A stretch of 42,877 nt of DNA from Candidatus Hydrogenedentes bacterium UBA2224 (GTDB lineage Bacteria; Hydrogenedentota; Hydrogenedentia; Hydrogenedentales; SLHB01): positions 29,717 through 72,593 of the forward strand of contig DDYW01000156.1 in assembly GCA_002348185.1 (NCBI GenBank), given 5' to 3'. The notes under the pieces were generated by a model. The model worked only from the letters and a program-made list of their open reading frames with translations. It made no database searches and was not told the origin of the DNA. Of the stretch, positions 32,986-41,878 are shown piece after piece (the first letter of the stretch is position 1; each line of letters begins with the position of its first letter). The position numbers and the translations under genes are program-made.

Positions 32986-33909
32986 GTGGCTACCATTCTC
33001 ATAGTTGAAGATGATCAGCGAACAGCCAAATACATCCAGCAGAACCTTGCCGATGCCGGACACACCTGCATTATCGAGTCCGCGGGCGAGAATGCGACCG
33101 AAACGGCCAAAGCGCACGGCTGTGACCTGCTGATCCTCGATATCATGCTTCCGGGGACGTCCGGTTTCGAGGTCTGTCGGCGATTCCGGCGTGACCCTGA
33201 CCTGTACATGATGCCTATCTTGATCCTGACGGCCATGAAGGGCGATGAAGAGCTGCATCATGGACTGGCGCAAGGCGCGGATGACTATATTGTTAAGCCC
33301 TTTGATATTAATAACTTAATACACCGGATGGAGGCCCTGCTTCGCGTAAGTGCGGACCGGGCGGGGCAGGATCCGGTTGCGAACATGCCGGCGGCCGGAG
33401 CGACAAAGCGCGAGGTGCAACGCAGGGTCAGCCTCCGCGAGAAGTTCGCGCTGGCCTACATCGAGTTGCTGCACATTCGCGAATTTGCCCGTCAGTACGG
33501 TGAAGACTCGCGCTCCAGGGCCATTCGGCACCTGGGCCGGGCCATTCAGCAGGCGGGCCGGAATTTCGCGCCGCCGTTGTTCTTTTGCGGTCACATGGGC
33601 GGCGGCCATTTTGTGTGCGTGTTGCCGCCAGGCAAGGCCGGTGCCTATTGTGAGCTTGTACGCCAGGTGTGGGAACAACATCTGGAGCGGTTTTACGAAA
33701 GCGTGGGCCACGCGCAGGCCTACGCGGCGGCTACGCGCGGGGAATCCAGCACTCCGCTCCTGGACGTGCTCATCTGTCTGACGTCGCGGGACCCCAAGGA
33801 GGTGGCCGCGCCTCACGAGCTGTTTGAGATTCTCTCGCAGCTCCGCGCGAAAGCGTCGGTCGCGCACAAGGGCGGGGTCTATGTGGATCGCCGGGGCGTG
33901 AACGAGTAG
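32986..33909 (+). CDS. Response regulator with degenerate GGDEF-like output domain
   Basis: This encodes 307 residues from the GTG at 32986, chosen for GGGAG six nt upstream and because the protein then begins MATILIVEDDQ. The receiver domain is intact: acidic pocket Glu8/Asp9/Asp10, phospho-acceptor Asp52, Thr82 and Lys104. Residues about 150-290 have the length and secondary pattern of a GGDEF domain (KFALAYIELLHIREF..., then GGGHFVCVLP), but the signature reads MGGGHF at 204-209 instead of GG(D/E)EF. The catalytic acidic residues are gone, so cyclase activity is unlikely. It may bind c-di-GMP or another partner instead. No sensor kinase gene is adjacent. It converges with the beta-CASP gene with an 11-nt gap. 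Confidence 0.85.
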   Translation: MATILIVEDDQRTAKYIQQNLADAGHTCIIESAGENATETAKAHGCDLLILDIMLPGTSGFEVCRRFRRDPDLYMMPILILTAMKGDEELHHGLAQGADDYIVKPFDINNLIHRMEALLRVSADRAGQDPVANMPAAGATKREVQRRVSLREKFALAYIELLHIREFARQYGEDSRSRAIRHLGRAIQQAGRNFAPPLFFCGHMGGGHFVCVLPPGKAGAYCELVRQVWEQHLERFYESVGHAQAYAAATRGESSTPLLDVLICLTSRDPKEVAAPHELFEILSQLRAKASVAHKGGVYVDRRGVNE

Positions 33910-33920
33910 CGGCGCTCCGC

Positions 33921-35300
33921 TCAGAATTCGGCGGGCTCGGCGTCCTTCTGGATCGCGATGTTGGTGCAGCCTTCGGATTCCAGGCCGGTCTGAAGGGCCG
34001 TGAGGGCATCCGGTTCGCCGTGTACGAGCAAGACTCTCTCCGCCCGGTTCTTGAACCGTTTCCCGAAGGCGATAAGCTCGGTTCGCCCAGCATGGGCGCT
34101 CAATGAGTTGAACACTTTCACATCCGCCAGCAAGCGGTGTTTGAGGCCGAATATCTTGACCACCGGTTCCCGCTCGACAATCCTGCGGCCGAGGGTGTTC
34201 TTCGCCTGGAAACCAATGATGCAGATCGTGTTGCGGTGATCCTCGATGTTGTTGCGCAGGTGGTGCAGGATGCGGCCGGCTTCGCACATGCCCGAAGCGG
34301 AGATGATAATACAGGGCTTTTTCAGGCCGTTGAGGCGCATCGATGCCTTCACGTCACGGATGTATTCGATGTGACGCAACTGGAACGGGTCGCCCGACTC
34401 TTCCATGACGTTCCGGATCTCATCGTCAAACGAGTCGGTATGGAGCCGGAACACTTCGGTGACGTTGACTGTCAGGGGGCTGTCCACGAAGACCGGCATT
34501 TCCGGGATGCGGTTGGCCATTTCGAGGCGTTTCAGAGCGTAGATGAATTCCTGAGCGCGTTCCAGGGCAAACGTCGGCACGATCAGCTTGCCGCCCCGGT
34601 CATGGGTCAGGTTGATGGTTTCCGCCAGATCATGGTCCAGCGTCTCGATCGGTTTATGGTCGCGGTTGCCGTAGGTGCTCTCCATGAGCACGACATCCGC
34701 GTCGTCGGGCTCCCACGGGTCTTTGAGTATGGCCGCATTCTTCTGCCCGATGTCTCCGGAGTAGATGAACCGGCGGCGGGAACCGTTCTCGGAAAACTCG
34801 ACCAGCAGCATGGCCGAACCCAGCACGTGCCCGGCGTCCTTGAACGTCACCTTGACCCCGGGCACCACCTCCAGGCTGATGTCGTACGGAATGCTGATGA
34901 ACCGCCGCATGATCTCGCGGACATCCACGTCGGTGTACAGCGGAGGGACGAAGGTCTCGTGTTTCTTGGACAGCCACTGCGCGTCCTTTTCCTGAATGTG
35001 GGCGCTGTCGAGGAGCATGATGGCGCAGAGGTCGCGGGTGGCCGGCGTGGTGAATATGCGCCCCTGGTAACCATGACGCGCGAGCATCGGAAGAATCCCA
35101 CTGTGGTCGATGTGGGCATGGCTCAGGACCACCGCGTCCAAGTCGTTGGGATCAAACGGCAACGTGCGATTAAGCGCCGCCGCCTCCTTGCGTACACCTT
35201 GGAACATGCCGCAATCAAAGAGAATCTTGTGCCCGTTGACTTCCAGAAGGTGTTTACTGCCCGTGACCCCGCCCACGGCTCCGTATGAGGTAATGCGCAT
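33921..35300 (-). CDS. Beta-CASP metallo-beta-lactamase-fold RNA nuclease-like protein
   Basis: This encodes 459 residues. The ATG at 35300 gives the typical MRITSYGAVGGVTGSKHLL start. Motif 2 is HAHIDHSG (61-68), with DAGHVLGSAM and YSGDIG as further metal ligands. The beta-CASP insert has STYGNRDH, SASGMCEAGRILHHL, and a late LSAHAGRTEL. This is the family of KH-less bacterial and archaeal CPSF-like ribonucleases/exonucleases (YSH1-related, COG1236-type). It should process RNA in the cytoplasm, possibly with 5'-3' exonuclease activity; the substrate is unknown. It is single-gene and divergent from the secreted protein at 35492. Confidence 0.9.
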   Translation of the reverse strand: MRITSYGAVGGVTGSKHLLEVNGHKILFDCGMFQGVRKEAAALNRTLPFDPNDLDAVVLSHAHIDHSGILPMLARHGYQGRIFTTPATRDLCAIMLLDSAHIQEKDAQWLSKKHETFVPPLYTDVDVREIMRRFISIPYDISLEVVPGVKVTFKDAGHVLGSAMLLVEFSENGSRRRFIYSGDIGQKNAAILKDPWEPDDADVVLMESTYGNRDHKPIETLDHDLAETINLTHDRGGKLIVPTFALERAQEFIYALKRLEMANRIPEMPVFVDSPLTVNVTEVFRLHTDSFDDEIRNVMEESGDPFQLRHIEYIRDVKASMRLNGLKKPCIIISASGMCEAGRILHHLRNNIEDHRNTICIIGFQAKNTLGRRIVEREPVVKIFGLKHRLLADVKVFNSLSAHAGRTELIAFGKRFKNRAERVLLVHGEPDALTALQTGLESEGCTNIAIQKDAEPAEF

Positions 35301-35416
35301 GCGATGAAATCCTTTCGTGTAATGGCGTGTGAACGCACGGCCTTCCGCCCGTAGGAATACCACAGATGGGGGGTGGATTCAACGCGCCCCCATAACTTGC
35401 CCTGCGCGGTCCGCCC

Positions 35417-35445
35417 TTGCCTCGCCCGGCCTTTTTCGCTAGGGT
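35417..35445 (+). promoter_or_regulatory. Possible promoter for the secreted glycosidase-like gene
   Basis: TTGCCT (35417-35422), a 17-nt spacer and TAGGGT (35440-35445) precede the ATG by 46 nt. The -35 is good, the -10 is poor (three of six). Confidence 0.3.
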
Positions 35446-35491
35446 GTGCCCTGCTGGCGACCGTGCTATCTGGCATCTACGGAGGATTTCC

Positions 35492-37318
35492 ATGACTTGT
35501 ATGCTCTCTCTTGCGATGATGCTCCTGTGTTCCATCCGCGCGGGCGCGGCTCCGGAGTCTGTATACGAAAGGGCACAGGCCCGCCAGAACGACCTGGTTC
35601 TGGGGGTCTACCTGACGGCCGGGACGGTCGAACGCGTTTTTGAGCTGGAGCAGGATCCCGCGGCGCTGCTCCGTGAATACGGGTTTACCCGGGTAACGAT
35701 CGAGGTCTACCGCAGCGGGCACATCGTTCCGGCCGGACACCTTGCGCGTGTACGGGATTATTTTCGTGAGCACGGGTTCGACGTGATCGGCGGTATCGCC
35801 ACCACTCCCGGCGGAGAGACAGGCGTCCGCCAGGAGGGTCCTCTGGATTGGTACAACTGGCAAACCCCGAAGACCCGGCAAGACCTGGAGGCGGTCGTGC
35901 GTTCCGCGGCGCCCCTGTTCGACGTGTTTGTCATCGACGATTTTCTCTGCACGGGCGACGTGAGCGCGGAATCGGTCGAGGCGAAAGGCGACCGTTCCTG
36001 GAGCCCATACCGGTGTGAACTGATGGTCTCGGTGGCCCGGGATGTCTTCATTGCCCCGGCAAAGGAGGCGAACCCGGACATCACGATGATCATCAAGTTC
36101 CCGCAGTGGTATGACCTGTTTCACGAGTATGGCTATGCGGTTGCGAGCCACGCGGCCCGCTTCGATCGTGTCTGGGTGGGTACGGAAACCCGCGGCGCCC
36201 GGACGCAGCGCTACGGATTCGTCCAGCCCTACGAAGCCTTTGTGAATTACCGGTGGATTGCCTCCGTCGCTCCGGATACGACCGAAGCGGCCTGGTTTGA
36301 CCACGGGGATTGCGATGCGCTGGATTTCGTGGACCAGGCGTACCAGTCTGTCCTGGCGGGGGCGCGCATCCTCAATGTCTTCAACTTCGCGGACGTCCTG
36401 GGGGGCCATCCGGGGGACGCTCTGCTTGCGGGGGAACTTGACCGGCTGGCGGACCTTGCGGCCGCGGTTCGGACCGCCCCCGTGCAGGGCGCCGCTGCGT
36501 ACAAGCCCGTGGACAGCGATGCGGGCGGCAACCTCTACGTGATGGATTTCCTGGGGATGCTGGGCGTGCCGCTCGTGCCTGTGGCGACGTTTCCCCGCGA
36601 GGCGAAGGCGCTGTTCCTGCCCGTGCAGGCCGCCGCGGACCCCGCCATCTTCGCGAAGCTGCAGGAGTACCTCTCACGCGGGGGGCGCGCCATCGTCACC
36701 GCGGGATTCCTTGAGCGGGTTCCGGAGGCCGTCGCGCTTGCGGGAGTGGAGCCGGTCCTGTTTGAGCCTGTTCAGGCATCCTCCATCCTGGCGAACGGCG
36801 AACCCATGGCGGTGCCCCAGGGGCTGGATCTGGCGGCGCTGCTGAAACCGGGGAACGCGGAGATCCTGCTGGAGGCCATCGTGGACAACGTTGACGTGGA
36901 GCCCGTCCCGTTCCTGACCCGGCGCGGCGTGCAGAGCGGTGATCTCTATGTGCTCAACTGCCACACGTTTTCTCAGGCCAATTTTGATGCGGTGGGGGAG
37001 GTGCTTCTGGCGCCGCGCCCGCTGGGCCTGCTCGAGTTGCCGCAGGGGGCCGCCGACACGCTCCGCGCGGTGTTCTGCGAACCTCTGGGGCTCACGCTGG
37101 AGGCGCCGACCCGCGTAAGCATGCAGCCGATTGGGGAGCGGGCCTTGTTTGTTCAGAACTACAACGAGACGCCGGTCACGCTCGCTTTACGGACACCGGC
37201 GGTTACGGCGGGCGCCGCCTGGCGGAACCGGTTTACCGGCGCCGAGGTCGCAGTATCCGATGGCCGTCTCGTGTTCGAGCTCGGCGCGCGGGACCGCTGT
37301 TGGCTCGAGCCGCGGTGA
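35492..37318 (+). CDS. Secreted protein, glycoside-hydrolase-like TIM barrel
   Basis: This encodes 608 residues with GGAGG seven nt before the ATG and a signal peptide at 1-19 (cut after GAA). Residues about 35-330 have repeating beta/alpha units with acidic residues at strand ends: FVIDDF (148-150, Asp-Asp) and VWVGTETRG (Glu232), plus a conserved-looking FPQWYDLFHEYG. This looks like a retaining glycosidase-type barrel. From about 370 to 470 a flavodoxin-like domain (ALFLPVQAAADPAIFAKLQEYL...GGRAIVTAG) resembles the trimerisation domain of GH42 beta-galactosidases, and a C-terminal beta domain ends the protein. I do not recognise a named family. It would act outside the cytoplasm on an unknown glycan. 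Confidence 0.75.
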   Translation: MTCMLSLAMMLLCSIRAGAAPESVYERAQARQNDLVLGVYLTAGTVERVFELEQDPAALLREYGFTRVTIEVYRSGHIVPAGHLARVRDYFREHGFDVIGGIATTPGGETGVRQEGPLDWYNWQTPKTRQDLEAVVRSAAPLFDVFVIDDFLCTGDVSAESVEAKGDRSWSPYRCELMVSVARDVFIAPAKEANPDITMIIKFPQWYDLFHEYGYAVASHAARFDRVWVGTETRGARTQRYGFVQPYEAFVNYRWIASVAPDTTEAAWFDHGDCDALDFVDQAYQSVLAGARILNVFNFADVLGGHPGDALLAGELDRLADLAAAVRTAPVQGAAAYKPVDSDAGGNLYVMDFLGMLGVPLVPVATFPREAKALFLPVQAAADPAIFAKLQEYLSRGGRAIVTAGFLERVPEAVALAGVEPVLFEPVQASSILANGEPMAVPQGLDLAALLKPGNAEILLEAIVDNVDVEPVPFLTRRGVQSGDLYVLNCHTFSQANFDAVGEVLLAPRPLGLLELPQGAADTLRAVFCEPLGLTLEAPTRVSMQPIGERALFVQNYNETPVTLALRTPAVTAGAAWRNRFTGAEVAVSDGRLVFELGARDRCWLEPR

Positions 37319-37345
37319 ACGCGGATCCCGGAGCGCGTGCCGCCG

Positions 37346-38866
37346 TCAGAAATATCCCATGCAGTGGAGGAGCTCGATTTCTTCCGGGCTCAACGCGGGA
37401 ACCTCCTGCCGGGGCGGCGTCTCAATGCCCCGTTCGCGGCAGGTCTTCTCGTGCTTCTCGAGTATGGCGCGCAGTTTGTCGCGCACCGCGCCTTGTTCGT
37501 CCAGGACGTTCCTGGTCTCACGGGGGTCGTCAGGCAGATAATAGAGTTCCTCGTACACCGGGGGCCCCCAGACATCGGTCATCGGGATGGTTCCCGCCTG
37601 CAGCCCCAGCTGCACCTCCTCGAGCTGCCGCACTTCGTTGGGGCGCTCGGCGGGGGTGAAGCGTTTGCGCGCCGCCAGGTATTTCCAGCCGTCGACGATG
37701 ACAGAGCGGGTCATTGCCCGTTCCTGAAGCATGAGCTCGGCAACATAAGGGCGGGAGGGGGGCGTCAGGCGCAGGCCCGAGTCCGCCGGACCAAAAAGCG
37801 CCTCGCCGTCGAGCGCGGAACCTTCCGTCGGCAACCCGAACAGCCGCGCAATCGTGGGGTAGTAATCCACCACCGACACGGAGGCCTTTACGCGGGCCGC
37901 CGGCATCTTCCCCGGCGCCCAGAAAATGAGGGGAACACGGAGCACCTCTTCGTGCAGGGTCCATCCGTGCTCCACCCAGTCGTGGTCGAGGAATTCCTCG
38001 CCGTGGTCCGACGCAATCACCACCAGGGTCTTTTCGAGCATGCCGTAGGCGCGCAACGCGTGGAAGAGCAGCTCGATGGAGCGGTCGGAATCGGCGATTT
38101 CGGCGTCGTAACGGATGACCGTATCTTCAAAACGCGGATCGCCCGGTCCAAATCCTTCTTTACGAAGCTGGTTCAGGTCGGCGCGGATGTCATCGAAGAT
38201 GTGCAGCGGGTTGGGGTAGAACGTGTCCGCGAAGCGGAGGTAGAGGTCGTCGGGCGGCTCGTACGGACCGTGCGGGTCGAAATAGTGCAGGTACATGAAG
38301 AAAGGCCGGTTGCGGATTTTCTTGGCGTGTTCCATGGCAATCGCGGTGAGCTTGGGGCCCTCGGTACTCAGCATCCAGTGCAGGGGCAGGTGATGGGCCG
38401 TCTTGAAGCCCCGCGTCAGTCCCGCCAGCACGGCGGTGTTGCTGAGGAAGACGGTCTCGTAGCCTGCGGCCGAAAAGCGTTCCGCGAGGGTCGGGACGGT
38501 CTCCGGCACCTGGGCGTACCAGCCCATCGCGCCGCTCGAACAGGGGAGCATCCCGGAGAACAATACCGATACCGATTCCCGGGTGTAGGTACTGTTGGAC
38601 CGGGCCTGCTCGAAGAGCAGACCCTCCGCGGCGAGGGAATCGATAAAGGGCGACGTGTTCCGTTTGTAACCGTAACACCCCAGGTGATCCGCGCGCAACG
38701 CGTCGATATTGATGAAAATGAGGTTATAGCCCTGGAGCGTTTCAGGAAGCACGACGTCGGACGTCTGTCCGGAGGCCGTCAGTGCGCCCGCACACGCGCC
38801 CAGCAGCGCAATCACCCAGCCGATCCGCGGGCGGCGTAGACATCCACAGAGGGGTTTCACCTGCAT
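37346..38866 (-). CDS. Sulfatase-fold (alkaline phosphatase superfamily) enzyme without formylglycine motif
   Basis: This encodes 506 residues. The ATG at 38866 is better placed than the GTG just before it relative to AAGGAG. An N-terminal hydrophobic segment (residues 16-33) acts as signal or anchor. The metal-binding start LIFINIDALRADHLGCYGY (Asp55) and the late ASDHGEEF and EHGWTLHEE blocks identify the sulfatase/alkaline-phosphatase fold. Where sulfatases carry Cys/Ser-x-Pro-x-Arg, this protein aligns as Thr95-Arg-Glu-Ser-Val, so it cannot be converted to formylglycine. Thr is the nucleophile in phosphoglycerol/phosphoethanolamine transferases of the same fold, so phosphotransfer or inactivity are the alternatives. 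The gene follows the polymerase-like gene by 24 nt. Confidence 0.85.
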   Translation of the reverse strand: MQVKPLCGCLRRPRIGWVIALLGACAGALTASGQTSDVVLPETLQGYNLIFINIDALRADHLGCYGYKRNTSPFIDSLAAEGLLFEQARSNSTYTRESVSVLFSGMLPCSSGAMGWYAQVPETVPTLAERFSAAGYETVFLSNTAVLAGLTRGFKTAHHLPLHWMLSTEGPKLTAIAMEHAKKIRNRPFFMYLHYFDPHGPYEPPDDLYLRFADTFYPNPLHIFDDIRADLNQLRKEGFGPGDPRFEDTVIRYDAEIADSDRSIELLFHALRAYGMLEKTLVVIASDHGEEFLDHDWVEHGWTLHEEVLRVPLIFWAPGKMPAARVKASVSVVDYYPTIARLFGLPTEGSALDGEALFGPADSGLRLTPPSRPYVAELMLQERAMTRSVIVDGWKYLAARKRFTPAERPNEVRQLEEVQLGLQAGTIPMTDVWGPPVYEELYYLPDDPRETRNVLDEQGAVRDKLRAILEKHEKTCRERGIETPPRQEVPALSPEEIELLHCMGYF

Positions 38867-38890
38867 CACGTATCTCCTTCGCGCACCGCG

Positions 38891-41878
38891 TTACTGCAAC
38901 GCGCGCATTTCCCAGGTAATGACCTCACGGGCCTCTTTTCCCAGGCCCGGCATCTGGAGGAGCCTGCTGTATTCCTCCCGGGCCTCGAGGTTCTTGCCCT
39001 GTTTCGCCAGCGTTCGGGCGTAGGCCATGCGCGTATCCGGATTGTCCGGATCGAGGGCCACGGCTTTCTGGAGCAGCTCAAAGGCCTGCTTCTCCTCGTT
39101 CTGCCGGGCGAGCATCTGCGCGGCCTCACGGGCGGCCAGCGCGGCCTGTTTGGGCGGAAGCTCGTTCATGGCCGCCTGCAGGACGGTCCCTGCGAGACGC
39201 CACTGATCCATGGCATTAAGCATGCCGCCGATGTTGAGCAGGGCAATGCCCCGGTCGCTCTGGGCCACGCCGGCCTTCTGTGATTCAACCAGCAAGACCT
39301 CGACGGGCCAGCCAAACTGGCTGCGAACCTCGGCGGGACTCATGCCCCCGTCGAGGGCGCTTCGCAGGGTGCGCGCAAGCGTGCCGGTGGCCTCCGGCAG
39401 TCTCTCGCTGCCTTCCTCCCAGACCATGACGACGGCCTGAATCTGGGGCAGCGGGTCCTTGCCGGCTTTGCGTGCGTCACGAAACGCCTCCAGCACAGCG
39501 CGCTGGAACGCCTGGGGCCGATGGCTCTGTTTCGAGAACTGAGCAAAAGCCGACCAGGCTTCCGCGCGGCCGGGAGCCCGCTTGACGGCGTCCAGATACA
39601 GTTTTTCCGCGTTCTCTTCGTTCTTGAACACACGGAACTCCGCCGAGGCGAGATGCATCGCGGTCTGGGCGAACATCTCGTGTTCCTCCGAAGCGGCGTG
39701 CTGGAGCCGTTTGAGGTGGTTTGCGAGGGTCTCGCGCAGGAAATCGAGTCGGTTGTATTGCGTTCCAAACCGGTACAGTACCGGCAGAATGTCTTTGTTG
39801 GCGGGATCCGATTCGAGCGCCTGGCGCAGGTCGTTCTCGGCCGCATCGAGCTCCTGCAGGGCGATGTGGGCCTGCGCCAGCATGAGGTGCAGCGTTCCCG
39901 GATGGTCCGCGCCAAGCTCAAGGGCGCGGTCCAGGTGGCCTATCGCGGTGAGCCACTGTTCCCGGGCTTCTTCCACCGTGCCCTCGCCCTGGCCGAGCGC
40001 TTCATGGATGGCCATCGCGCGAAGGGAGGCGACGCGCCCCAGGACATCGTGGCTCTCGGGCATCAGGGGGCAGAGGCGGGTGGCTTTGTCCGCGGCGAGG
40101 CGGGCCTTTTCGAGATACTGGTCGCGCGAATCGCGGTTGTACTCCGTATGGGCATAGCCGAGACTGAGATTGGTTTCCGCGCTGCCCAGAAGACTCAAGA
40201 GGTAGGATGGATTGCGGGCCACCGAGCGCTCGAAGTGTTCAACCGCTTTATTGCGCATGGCGAACGCTTCCGCGGGGTGCATTTCGGTTTCCAGATGCTG
40301 GGAGATGCGCAGCGCGCACTTCGCCCGTTCAAACGGCGCGGACCACTGCCACGGGCACAGGTGTTCCGCGCGCTCGAAATGGGCATCGGCGCGTGTGAAT
40401 GCGTTGGCCAGAAACGCGCCCCGCCCGAACTGCAGCTCTTTCTCCGCGTAAAACACACGTGTTTCATAGACCGCCAGAAGCAGGGCGAAAAGCGCGAGAC
40501 CAAAGCGAAACACCAGCACCTTGCGTGACCGCGCGGAAACCGGGGGAGGGGCTTCCGCGTGCAGATGCAGCCCGTCAAAGGCGCCGGCAAGCAGGAAGAT
40601 CAAAAACGCGGACACCGGCACCCGAAGGTTGAATCCCAGCGTGCCGTCCACGAGAAACGCGCAGAAAAGGGCCGCGAACGTCCAGCCGAGCCGGCGCCGG
40701 TGCGGACTGTTCGAGGTGAAGGCCAGCATGAGGCCCTGGCCGATGCCGGTCACCAGAAACAGCAGGTACAGCACCGCTCCAGGAAACCCCGCATCCATGC
40801 CGGCTTCCAGGATGTCGTTGTGCACATGCTGGTTCATCTTGCGGACCATGGCAAACCAGTCCTGCTCCTCGAGCGTCCAGAAAAACGGATTCTCGATCTG
40901 GTAATTGCCGGGGCCGTACCCCAGGAGCGGGTTGGCGAGAAGCATGCGCGTGGCGCCGTCGTAGGCGTGGTACCGGAGGAGCAGCTGGCGCTCGAGGGGC
41001 AGGGCGACGCCGGTGCGGGCCTTGGTGATGGCCATGGTGGCCCCGAGCCCCACGGGAATCAGCAGCGCCGTGATGATCAGAGCGGCGGCGATGGCGCGGC
41101 GGGGGGCACGCAGGTGTTGGCGCAGGGTTCGCGCGATGAGCACGAGTGCGGCCGCCATCGCCAGCCCGACGAGGCCGCCCCGCTGCCCCGTAAAGTACAT
41201 ATGCACCAGGAACAGCACCCCAAACACCGCGGCCCAGCGGGTCCAGCGCCGTGCGGCCAGCGACACCGACATCACGATGCACAGGATCATCGTGTGCGCG
41301 GCGTAGTTGGGGTTGCCGAAGGTGCCCGGCAGTTCGCGGTAGATGGGCGCGTCTTTGCTCTCCCAGGGGAACGGATCCAGCCCAACATACTGGAAGATGG
41401 CGTAGAGGGTCGAAATGGCCACACCGATGCATGCGATCAGCATCAGGCCGGAGATGTGGCGGGGCTTGCGATACGCCCGCGTCGCGATCAGGTACACGAT
41501 GAAGAGCATGGCGAAGCGGCGCCACGTGACCATGGCATGTCCGACATGGTCCGAAAACAACGCCGCCAGCAACGTCAGGCCAACAAACCCCGCGAGAATG
41601 GGGAAGAAGACCCGGGGCGTCTGCCAGGGCGTTTTCTGAAGCGTTCCCAGAATGGCCAGAACAGCCGCGGCAAGGAACGTCCCCCAGGCAAGCAAGAGGT
41701 ATTTGATGGGTCCCGTGGCGTCCTGGGTGTAGGGATACAGGGCGAGGGTGATCGCCAGGAGGAGAAGCGCGAAGAAAACGCGCAGAATGGCGTCCACGGA
41801 CAGGACCGGGCGCGCTCGGCGTGGTGTCGCCTGGGCTGCGGGCTTGCGGCCTGTCTTCCGGCGCTTACTCTTGCCCAT
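38891..41878 (-). CDS. O-antigen ligase/polymerase (Wzy_C-like) with long TPR domain
   Basis: This encodes 995 residues. The ATG at 41878 overlaps the previous gene by 14 nt and has a G-rich site. After a basic start (KSKRRKTGRK), residues 25-490 contain about twelve hydrophobic spans. The Wzy_C signature near NPLLGYGPGNYQIENPFFW identifies the O-antigen ligase/polymerase superfamily. Residues about 505-995 are helical TPR-type repeats (for example DNPDTRMAYARTLAKQGK at the end), exposed on the periplasmic side. Such proteins join oligosaccharides to lipid carriers or to proteins (pilin glycosylation), or polymerise repeat units. The acceptor cannot be told. It forms a minus-strand unit with the neighbours on both sides. 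Confidence 0.9.
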   Translation of the reverse strand: MGKSKRRKTGRKPAAQATPRRARPVLSVDAILRVFFALLLLAITLALYPYTQDATGPIKYLLLAWGTFLAAAVLAILGTLQKTPWQTPRVFFPILAGFVGLTLLAALFSDHVGHAMVTWRRFAMLFIVYLIATRAYRKPRHISGLMLIACIGVAISTLYAIFQYVGLDPFPWESKDAPIYRELPGTFGNPNYAAHTMILCIVMSVSLAARRWTRWAAVFGVLFLVHMYFTGQRGGLVGLAMAAALVLIARTLRQHLRAPRRAIAAALIITALLIPVGLGATMAITKARTGVALPLERQLLLRYHAYDGATRMLLANPLLGYGPGNYQIENPFFWTLEEQDWFAMVRKMNQHVHNDILEAGMDAGFPGAVLYLLFLVTGIGQGLMLAFTSNSPHRRRLGWTFAALFCAFLVDGTLGFNLRVPVSAFLIFLLAGAFDGLHLHAEAPPPVSARSRKVLVFRFGLALFALLLAVYETRVFYAEKELQFGRGAFLANAFTRADAHFERAEHLCPWQWSAPFERAKCALRISQHLETEMHPAEAFAMRNKAVEHFERSVARNPSYLLSLLGSAETNLSLGYAHTEYNRDSRDQYLEKARLAADKATRLCPLMPESHDVLGRVASLRAMAIHEALGQGEGTVEEAREQWLTAIGHLDRALELGADHPGTLHLMLAQAHIALQELDAAENDLRQALESDPANKDILPVLYRFGTQYNRLDFLRETLANHLKRLQHAASEEHEMFAQTAMHLASAEFRVFKNEENAEKLYLDAVKRAPGRAEAWSAFAQFSKQSHRPQAFQRAVLEAFRDARKAGKDPLPQIQAVVMVWEEGSERLPEATGTLARTLRSALDGGMSPAEVRSQFGWPVEVLLVESQKAGVAQSDRGIALLNIGGMLNAMDQWRLAGTVLQAAMNELPPKQAALAAREAAQMLARQNEEKQAFELLQKAVALDPDNPDTRMAYARTLAKQGKNLEAREEYSRLLQMPGLGKEAREVITWEMRALQ

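Noticed and set aside
37337..38839. A 500-codon open frame on the plus strand opposite the sulfatase-fold gene
   Set aside because: Antisense shadow of a gene with clear metal-binding motifs.
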